A stretch of DNA of 26,386 bases from Deltaproteobacteria bacterium (lineage in GTDB: Bacteria; Desulfobacterota; Syntrophia; Syntrophales; Smithellaceae): the NCBI GenBank assembly GCA_009668925.1, contig SBEK01000033.1, positions 1-26,386 of the forward strand, written 5' to 3'. The position numbers and the translations under genes were made by a program. Below the pieces are notes generated by a model. That model ran no database searches. It was not told the origin of the DNA and saw only the letters and a list, made by a program, of their open reading frames with translations. Shown one piece after another: positions 21,408 to 26,386 of this stretch (position 1 is its first letter; each line of letters begins with the position of its first letter).

Positions 21408-22325
21408 TTAGGCCGGTCGGCCGTCCTTCCGGAATTTCAGCCGCATCCATCCGCAGGCGACGAGGGTGGTCAGATTGGCGATCGTTCCCAGGAGACGGTG
21501 CTGCTCCGGGAAGAGATTTTTGGAATTGTATAAAACCCCGATGACGCCGATCACGCCTTCCAGAGACGTAAGCGGAATGAAATAATAAGGCGTATCCGTT
21601 TGGGTCAGGGTTCCCGCCCCGGAAACATCGCCATTGGTCAGCGTCCAGGATGCGGCTTCATTTTCTTTTTCCGTCATTTCCTGGTCGAGGCCGTTTTTTG
21701 CCCAGAGCTTGAGACGGCCGTCGTCTTCCCGGAAGAAAACCAGGGCCGGTGCACCCAGGCTCGTCTTGATGTATTTTACGGCAAGCTGCCCCAGTTGGGC
21801 AAATACCCTGGCCCGCAGCGTCTGCGCGAGGCCCCCGTCCAACGAAGTTTCTTCGATCGGGGTCAAAAGGAGATATTCTCTCGTCATCTCTTCGATCAGG
21901 GAAACCCGGTCCAGTCTGTCGGCGAGAAAGATATTCTGGCGGCGGACAATATTAATGAGGTAGGTGATCAGGCCGGCAATGCCGAAGTAGACGACGACAT
22001 TGTAGATGTCCTGAGGATTGGAAATATGCAATGTATAATAAGGTTCGACGAAACCGAAGTTGAAGATGAGGAAACCGGCGGTAAAGGACAAAACCGCCGC
22101 CCAGGTTCCAAAGTAAATCACGGCCGCGATGGCGGGTACGAGATACACAAAAACCAGAGATGACGGCTGGATGATGTGTTCGAGAAAGATATTGACCACC
22201 GTCGTCACGGCCAGCATCCCCGCAATCACCAGAATCTGCCTGAATTTGATGAGCGTTTCCTTCCCGGTATTTTGCCCCCCGAAAGCGTAAGGTTCTGAAG
22301 CCTTTCCCCCGCGATCTGTCTGCAT
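21408..22325 (-). CDS. KdpD-like sensor fragment: DUF4118 membrane domain plus GAF, no kinase
   Basis: A 305-aa membrane protein. Residues about 28-130 carry four hydrophobic segments with the KdpD-type DUF4118 pattern (SSLVFVYLVPAIAAVIYFG, then FLIFNFGFVEPYYTL and ISNPQDIYNVVVYFGIAGLITYLI). Residues about 145-300 look like a GAF-type domain. KdpD itself has an N-terminal USP/KdpD region and a C-terminal histidine kinase. Both are absent, and the chain ends right after the GAF part. The frame is open to 22478, but the ATG at 22325 has GGAGG eight bases upstream. It is convergent with the riboswitch-controlled kup gene. It may sense K+ or turgor without phosphotransfer, but this is inference. 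Confidence 0.8.
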   Translation of the reverse strand: MQTDRGGKASEPYAFGGQNTGKETLIKFRQILVIAGMLAVTTVVNIFLEHIIQPSSLVFVYLVPAIAAVIYFGTWAAVLSFTAGFLIFNFGFVEPYYTLHISNPQDIYNVVVYFGIAGLITYLINIVRRQNIFLADRLDRVSLIEEMTREYLLLTPIEETSLDGGLAQTLRARVFAQLGQLAVKYIKTSLGAPALVFFREDDGRLKLWAKNGLDQEMTEKENEAASWTLTNGDVSGAGTLTQTDTPYYFIPLTSLEGVIGVIGVLYNSKNLFPEQHRLLGTIANLTTLVACGWMRLKFRKDGRPA

Positions 22326-22425
22326 AATCCTATCCTCCGTCAATACTCTTTGAAAAGACCGATGATCTGATCCGTTTATCCATACGCTAATACTTGCATC
22401 GATAAAGATCAAGAGCCGCTTTTGC

Positions 22426-22447
22426 CGCCGGTTTTTTGAGACCGGCG
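22426..22447. other. Hairpin between the KAS III and DUF4118 genes
   Basis: CGCCGGT, an eight-base T-rich loop and ACCGGCG form a 7-bp stem. It lies 92 bases past the KAS III stop and 100 bases before the DUF4118 start, both on the minus strand. No T-run follows in that direction, so a terminator role is uncertain. Nothing else stands out in 22326-22539. Confidence 0.35.
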
Positions 22448-22539
22448 TTTCTGGAAGAAAATGATGATCCGTTAACATGAGGAAAGAAGCGTCTGGGATC
22501 CCTGCTTGGCAAACAGGCGGCGCAGGCTGCTTCCGGCGG

Positions 22540-23526
22540 CTAGGTGATGGTCAGCATCATCTGCGCCCAGGCCAGTCCCGCCCCGACAATGGCGATGGCG
22601 ACATGATCCCCCGGTTTGAGCTCGTCCCAGTGCTGGCTCAAGATTGTGGGCACGCTGGCGGAGCCGACATTGCCGTAAAACTCGACGTTGTGCCAGTGCT
22701 TTTCCGGCGCAATCCCCGCGCGCTCGCAGGCCGTCCGGAGAACGCCGAGGTTGGCCTGATGTCCGGCAAAGTAAAAATGTTCGCGGTCGACATGAGGAAA
22801 CAGGGCCTGAAGGCTCTTCAGGCTGTCCGTCGTTTTGCGGATCGCGAATCCCTGAACGGCGTTGCCGTCCTGTGTAAAATAGCTCCAGCGGGGAACCACC
22901 GCCTTGTCCCACATCGTCGGTTTGGATGTGAATTCGCAGCCAGTAAAAATCTTATTGGAGGGGACGGTCAGCGACAGGATTGTAGCGGAGGCGCAATCGC
23001 CGAAGAGAACGGCCGACCGTCGGTCCGCGTAGTCCGTGCTGGGCGTCGGGCACTCGATGTTCGTGACCAGGATATACGGCGGCATTGTCTCCAGTTTGAC
23101 GGAATCGATGTTCCGCATCTGGGCGCCAAAGGTGGCGCAGGCCGCATTGATGTCATAACAGGGAACATCAATCCCCAGCGTGCCGGCGACGGTTGACGCT
23201 TCGGGAGGCGTGAGATACTGCGGCAGAGAACTTCCGGAAATAACCATCCCGATGTCCTCCACGGCAATGCCCGCGCGGTTTGCGGCCATCCGGGCGGCGG
23301 CCGCGCCCATCTGGGCGTTGGAATAGAGGCGGACCCCGTCCGTTTCCCAGGGCCGCGCGTTTTTGGTTTCGCGGATATAATCCAGAGGCAGAATGGTTCG
23401 TCGCGTCTCAATGCCGACGCGCTCCATAATCCATTCCTCCGTCGTACCGATATTCAATTCTTCCAGGAACTTGTTGCTGATTACATTTTCGGGATGAAAG
23501 TGCCCGACACCATGCAGATAAATCAT
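22540..23526 (-). CDS. 3-oxoacyl-ACP synthase III (KAS III/FabH-like) enzyme
   Basis: A 328-aa thiolase-fold condensing enzyme. The catalytic triad is clear: C130 in YDINAACATFGAQ, H256 in FAGHQANLGVL and N286 in FYGNVGSASVP. The N-terminal half has the family's WIMERVGIETRR and AAARMAANRAGIAVEDIGMVI elements. FabH-like enzymes join an acyl-CoA to malonyl-ACP, or carry out related acyl condensations. This one lacks nearby fab genes or an acyl carrier protein, so a specialised acyl-transfer role is as likely as housekeeping fatty-acid initiation. The ATG has no close Shine-Dalgarno (AAGGGGG is about 15 bases away). A strong promoter starts transcription about 50 bases upstream. Confidence 0.9.
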   Translation of the reverse strand: MIYLHGVGHFHPENVISNKFLEELNIGTTEEWIMERVGIETRRTILPLDYIRETKNARPWETDGVRLYSNAQMGAAAARMAANRAGIAVEDIGMVISGSSLPQYLTPPEASTVAGTLGIDVPCYDINAACATFGAQMRNIDSVKLETMPPYILVTNIECPTPSTDYADRRSAVLFGDCASATILSLTVPSNKIFTGCEFTSKPTMWDKAVVPRWSYFTQDGNAVQGFAIRKTTDSLKSLQALFPHVDREHFYFAGHQANLGVLRTACERAGIAPEKHWHNVEFYGNVGSASVPTILSQHWDELKPGDHVAIAIVGAGLAWAQMMLTIT

Positions 23527-23583
23527 GCTTTTACGAAAAACCCCCTTCTTGTCCGCGCTTTGAGATTTAGCGCAAGGCGGTGG

Positions 23584-23612
23584 AGTATATGGAAATCGTT
23601 TTCATATGTCAA
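23584..23612 (-). promoter_or_regulatory. Promoter of the KAS III-like gene
   Basis: On the minus strand TTGACA (23612-23607), a 17-base spacer and TATACT (23589-23584), 11 of 12 consensus positions. Transcription should begin near 23577, giving a leader of about 50 bases that contains a small GCGCT/AGCGC hairpin. This is the best sigma-70-type promoter in the window. Confidence 0.65.
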
Positions 23613-23776
23613 AGAAATAAATGGAGTCCCGGAATCGATTGAGATATCTTGCGGATGCGTCAATCGGATACGAAATTCAAGTGCGCAAAGTATGCGGACG
23701 TCTTGCCTGACTTGCCGCTCCTGTGTTATGAAACCATGAACTTTAAAGATCATATAAACATAAAGGAGGAGCCAAA

Positions 23777-24070
23777 ATGATTACTGTCATAGCCAAACTG
23801 CCTATTAAAGAAGGAAAAATGGACGAAGCCGTAGCGGCTTTTAAAGGCCTGATGTCCAATGTGGCCGGGGAAGAGGGCACCGTTCTGTATTGCCTTAACC
23901 GCGATACGGCCAATCCCAACGTGCTGGTGGTGGTTGAACAATACAAGGATAAAGCCGCCCTGGATCATCATTCCTCCACGCCCTATTTCAAGGAATTTTT
24001 TAAGGCGAGCGCCGCTTTTGTCGGTGGCCGGCCGGAAATGTCCGTCCTTAAAGAAATCGAGAGATGCTGA
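23777..24070 (+). CDS. ABM-superfamily protein, YgiN-like quinol monooxygenase type
   Basis: A 97-aa protein with the typical YgiN/ABM order: strand MITVIAKLPIKEGK, helix MDEAVAAFKGLMSNV, GTVLYCLNRDTANPNVLVVVEQYKDKAALDHHSSTPYF, and the C-terminal strand of MSVLKEI. Such proteins form ferredoxin-like dimers that handle quinones, haem or small electrophiles. The substrate cannot be deduced. AAAGGAGGAG lies about ten bases before the ATG, a very strong ribosome-binding site. The gene is divergent from the KAS III-like gene and is followed by a strong terminator. It is more canonical than the ABM protein at 3621-3911. Confidence 0.88.
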   Translation: MITVIAKLPIKEGKMDEAVAAFKGLMSNVAGEEGTVLYCLNRDTANPNVLVVVEQYKDKAALDHHSSTPYFKEFFKASAAFVGGRPEMSVLKEIERC

Positions 24071-24095
24071 AGCCGCAGGCCTGATGCCCGCTTAA

Positions 24096-24133
24096 GTCCT
24101 TACGCCCGCACATGCGGGCGTAAGGACGCTTTT
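24096..24133 (+). terminator. Strong intrinsic terminator between convergent genes
   Basis: GTCCTTACGCCCGCA pairs perfectly with its inverse at 24113-24127, a stem of at least 14 bp with a tiny CA/ACAT loop, followed by GCTTTT. It ends the ABM gene transcript. Its tail overlaps the 3' end of the convergent cupin gene, and it may also slow transcription from the minus strand. Confidence 0.85.
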
Positions 24134-24611
24134 AAAATTGAATCCGGTCGCCGACGTTCAGGGCGGCAAGCTTTGCCTGAAAATCTTTTACGCTGGCCGA
24201 TCCCTCCGGGGGCGACCACGGCGCGAAATCAAGCGAGGTCGCCGCGTCGTAAGGCCCCTGTTTGACTTCAAAGAACACGGATTGCTCGGCCGCGGGGATC
24301 CAGGTGTGATAAATATCCGCCGGGATTTCCAGGGCGAGGACGTCTGTTTCCGGCCCGGCGGCGATCCGTTCGGTGAGGGCGCCGTCGTTGTCAAACAGCA
24401 GCACATCAAACAGACCGCGGATGATCAAGGCAAACTCGCTTTTGCCCGGATGCCGGTGCGGGCGGAAATAGGACGACCGGCAGGCGGCGATGAATAATCG
24501 CTGCACGGGGTCGGACGGGGATTCATGGATATTGTAATTGGTTCTCAGCCGATCGGTCATGCGGGCCTTATCCACCAACTCATTCACCAGCTGACTGGTC
24601 ACCAGCTTCAT
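24132..24611 (-). CDS. WbuC-family cupin-fold metalloprotein
   Basis: A 159-aa single-domain cupin. Metal ligands are visible as H52 and H54 (FRPHRHP), E59 (SEF) and H102 (DIYHTW). The remaining pattern is typical of the WbuC family: NIHESPSDPVQRLF, RGLFDVLLFDNDGALTERI, LEIPADIYHTWIP and FFEVKQGPYDAATSLDFAPWSPPEG. WbuC is named from an O-antigen cluster and its reaction is not established. No polysaccharide genes are nearby. The frame extends to 24629, but the ATG at 24611 has GGGAAGG four bases upstream. It is convergent with the ABM gene and has no same-strand partner. Confidence 0.85.
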   Translation of the reverse strand: MKLVTSQLVNELVDKARMTDRLRTNYNIHESPSDPVQRLFIAACRSSYFRPHRHPGKSEFALIIRGLFDVLLFDNDGALTERIAAGPETDVLALEIPADIYHTWIPAAEQSVFFEVKQGPYDAATSLDFAPWSPPEGSASVKDFQAKLAALNVGDRIQF

Positions 24612-24833
24612 TTTGCCTTCCCTTTCCAAAACAACGGGCCATAGTTGTTTTACTTTTTATCAGAACGGAAGGCATTGTCAATGACCGGGTTCGACAGACC
24701 GTTAAAAGCCTTGAAAAACCGGTGACGGGCGGCGGTCGACATTTTTGATTTCTTGCAAATGGGTGGAAATTTTGTTAATTTGCTTGCGTATTTTACGCCG
24801 CGTGAAGTTCATCAGAATAAAGGGGGAAGACGT
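24612..24833. other. Intergenic region with possible promoter of the binding-protein gene
   Basis: A 222-base region between divergent genes. Candidate plus-strand elements include TTGCAA near 24755 with TAATTT 17 bases later, and an AT-rich TTGTTAATTTGCTTGCGTA stretch. None is convincing. GGGGGA before ATG 24834 is the ribosome-binding site. Confidence 0.3.
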
Positions 24834-26072
24834 ATGAAAAAACGTTTCAGCTTTGCCTTTCTTACAGCCATCATTTTAGCAGTAATGTGGGCGGCGGTCG
24901 CCGGAGCGGAGGACATCGTGATCGGTTACACCGGGCCGCTCTCCGGTCCCGCCGCGGAATACGGACAGGATTGCGTAAACGGCATCGATATGGCCGTAAA
25001 CGAAATCAATTCCAAAGGCGGCATTATCGTGAAGGGCAAGAAGTACACCTTCCGGTTCGAGAAGATGGACGACAAGATTAATCCCGAACTCACCGTGGCG
25101 AATGCGCAGAAACTGCGCAAAGAACACAAGGCCATCGCCATTTTTAATCCCGTCTTCGGCAATCTGACCGCGCTCATGAAAATGAACACGGAAAAGAAAA
25201 ATGAATTTCTGGTCATGGCTTACACCAGCGTGCCGCAAGTCGCCGAAATGGGGAATAAGCTGACCGTGACGTTGACGATGCCGTTTACGATTTACACGAA
25301 AATTGAAGCTCAGCTCGCCTGGGAAAAGGGCTGGCGCAAGTGTGCCATGGTGGTTACCGCCGGCGCTTATGGGGAAGCCTGGCGCAAAGTATTTGGCGAC
25401 ACATGGGTGAAAAAGGGCGGTGTCATCACGGCGGACAAGCCGGCCAACTACTATACCCGGACGGATTTTACCGTGCCGCTTTCTGAAGCGCTGGCCACCC
25501 ATCCCGACTTTCTGCTGATCGGCGGCCCTTCGGCCACGACGGCCATGATCATTGAACAGGCGCGCGCCAAAGGATTTGAAGGCGGCTTTGTGTTGATTGA
25601 CCAGGCCAAGCTGGACGCCATTCAGCAGGTGATGCAAAAACCGCTGGGCCTGGAAGGATGTATCGGGACCGCGAAAGTGACGGACGTGCCTTATCCGGCG
25701 TCGGCTCAGTTCATTGAGAAGTATAAAGACCTTTACAAAAGAAGCGTCACCTGGGAAAGCATCATCAATTATACGTCCACGCACGCGCTGGCGCTGGCCA
25801 TTGCCGAAGCGGGTACGGCGGATAATGTTTATGCAATTCGCGGAGCGTTTCCGCGGGTGTTTCCAATGCTGGGCGACCGCTATCCCATGGAATTTCACGC
25901 CATGACGCCCAATGGACGAATGCTGTGCATGGCGGTTGTACAAACCATGAAACACGGCAAATTTACGCAGCCTTACCTGTATGCGTGGTGGACGAAATCG
26001 CAGAAGGAAGCGGACAAGCTCAAGAAAATCACCAAGGGAAGCACGCAGATCGTCTTCATGAATATCGATTAA
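24834..26072 (+). CDS. Branched-chain amino-acid-type ABC transporter substrate-binding protein
   Basis: A 412-aa periplasmic binding protein of the LivJ-like (type I PBP) family. A signal peptide (MKKRFSFAFLTAIIL...AGA) ends near residue 25. The mature chain opens with IVIGYTGPLSGPAAEYGQDCVNGIDMAVNEIN, the family's ligand-pocket start, and continues with VANAQKLRKEH, a YYTRTDFTVPLSEAL element and DFLLIGGPSATTAMIIEQA in the second lobe. In anaerobes such proteins often bind aromatic acids, fatty acids or amides rather than Leu/Ile/Val. The frame runs upstream to 24753, but ATG 24834 has GGGGGA and begins the signal peptide. A terminator follows about 45 bases after the stop, so the permease genes are not co-transcribed downstream. 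Confidence 0.92.
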   Translation: MKKRFSFAFLTAIILAVMWAAVAGAEDIVIGYTGPLSGPAAEYGQDCVNGIDMAVNEINSKGGIIVKGKKYTFRFEKMDDKINPELTVANAQKLRKEHKAIAIFNPVFGNLTALMKMNTEKKNEFLVMAYTSVPQVAEMGNKLTVTLTMPFTIYTKIEAQLAWEKGWRKCAMVVTAGAYGEAWRKVFGDTWVKKGGVITADKPANYYTRTDFTVPLSEALATHPDFLLIGGPSATTAMIIEQARAKGFEGGFVLIDQAKLDAIQQVMQKPLGLEGCIGTAKVTDVPYPASAQFIEKYKDLYKRSVTWESIINYTSTHALALAIAEAGTADNVYAIRGAFPRVFPMLGDRYPMEFHAMTPNGRMLCMAVVQTMKHGKFTQPYLYAWWTKSQKEADKLKKITKGSTQIVFMNID

Positions 26073-26117
26073 CGGCGTTGGGACATTTTCCGGACGGAAA
26101 GATTCCGGTTTGAAAGA

Positions 26118-26159
26118 CGCCCGCATGACCGTATTCGGCTGCGGGCGCTTTTCCTTTTT
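26118..26159 (+). terminator. Intrinsic terminator of the binding-protein gene
   Basis: CGCCCGCA (26118-26125) pairs exactly with TGCGGGCG (26140-26147) across a 14-base loop and is followed by CTTTTCCTTTTT. It lies 45 bases after the stop, a good rho-independent terminator. Confidence 0.8.
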
Positions 26160-26185
26160 AACAGGGGTTGAAGAACCCCTGTTTT
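26160..26185 (+). terminator. Second hairpin in tandem, perfect 10-bp stem with GAAG loop
   Basis: AACAGGGGTT-GAAG-AACCCCTGTT followed by TT. It immediately follows the first terminator's T-run. It could be a backup terminator or part of the repeat-rich right end. Confidence 0.6.
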
Positions 26186-26386
26186 GCAGCTGTTCCTCCG
26201 GGGCGCATTCCCGCAGGGAACGCGCATCATTTCCAAAGTCGCTTCCCTGCCGGTTTCGCCCGAGGGCGAAACAAAAGGTTCAGCTGCAAGGCATCGCGAG
26301 GATCGAGCAGCGGAGCGTACATTATCGGTAAGTGAGCAGCGAGAGCCGAAGCGTAACGCCGCAGATGAGCCTTTTTCAACAGCCTG
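26186..26386. repeat. Diverged copy of the interspersed repeat, running off the window
   Basis: From about 26282, CTGCAAGGC, CGAGGATCGAGCAGCGGAGCGTAC, then TTATCGGTA, GAGAGCCGAAGCGTAACGCCGCAGATG and the terminal TTTTTCAACAGCCTG align piecewise with the element at 15503-15625 in the same orientation. The left inverted repeat is not recognisable. Bases 26186-26281 hold GC-rich hairpin-prone sequence (for example TTTCGCCC-GA-GGGCGAAA) and no gene. Confidence 0.6.

Noticed and set aside
24876..26126. Open frame of 416 codons on the minus strand
   Set aside because: Antisense shadow of the binding-protein gene. It ends in low-complexity, His/Arg-rich sequence and has no domain.

Overview
The window looks like a moderately GC-rich chromosome segment from a strict anaerobe, most likely of the former Deltaproteobacteria (Desulfobacterota, Syntrophales-like). 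This is an inference from gene content: a CoA-ring-reductase or 2-hydroxyacyl-CoA-dehydratase-type enzyme with two activases, a cytoplasmic reductive-dehalogenase-like protein, a tungstate-binding lipoprotein, a c-di-AMP riboswitch ahead of kup, and many short interspersed repeats. I see no rRNA, tRNA, CRISPR array, prophage or complete insertion sequence.

Layout. 1-2.2 kb: a secreted CAP-domain protein (minus), a possible ATPase remnant, and a DUF4143-type AAA ATPase (plus). 2.2-2.8 kb: gene-free, with three degenerate 7-bp tandem repeat arrays and a G-rich repeat. 2.8-3.5 kb: an ATC-hydrolase-like gene (plus). 6.6-3.6 kb (minus): an M20 peptidase, RdhA/QueG-like protein and ABM-fold protein set behind one promoter. 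7.9-6.9 kb: tupA (minus) with an inverted-repeat leader, then a perfect 36-bp palindrome. 8.1-10.1 kb: a frameshifted receiver gene, an Rcp1-type receiver and a PAS-LuxR regulator.

16.8-10.5 kb is the metabolic centre: a minus-strand operon of two HgdB/BcrB/BcrC-family subunits, two ASKHA-type activases and an MFS transporter. The order matches bzdNOPQ of ATP-dependent benzoyl-CoA reductase, but a DUF559 endonuclease gene sits between the activases and three junctions carry repeats. Diverging from the same 150-bp region is a plus-strand operon of three overlapping genes: a TrpF-like barrel without its catalytic Cys, a YgbA-like Cys-rich protein and a geranylgeranyl-reductase-like flavoprotein. 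The two operons may serve one undescribed reductive CoA-ester or cofactor pathway.

19.2-21.4 kb: a c-di-AMP (ydaO/yuaA) riboswitch and kup, followed by a convergent DUF4118-GAF protein resembling the KdpD sensor half without a kinase. Together they suggest a potassium module. 22.5-26.4 kb: a KAS III-like enzyme with a good sigma-70-type promoter, a second ABM protein, a WbuC-type cupin, a branched-chain amino-acid-type binding protein with its own terminator, and part of a second copy of the interspersed repeat found at 15.5 kb.

Several starts were moved from the longest reading frame to codons with clear Shine-Dalgarno sequences (2831, 6501 GTG, 17715 GTG, 18044, 19416, 22325, 24611, 24834). 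No function was checked by database search. Identifications rest on recalled family motifs.
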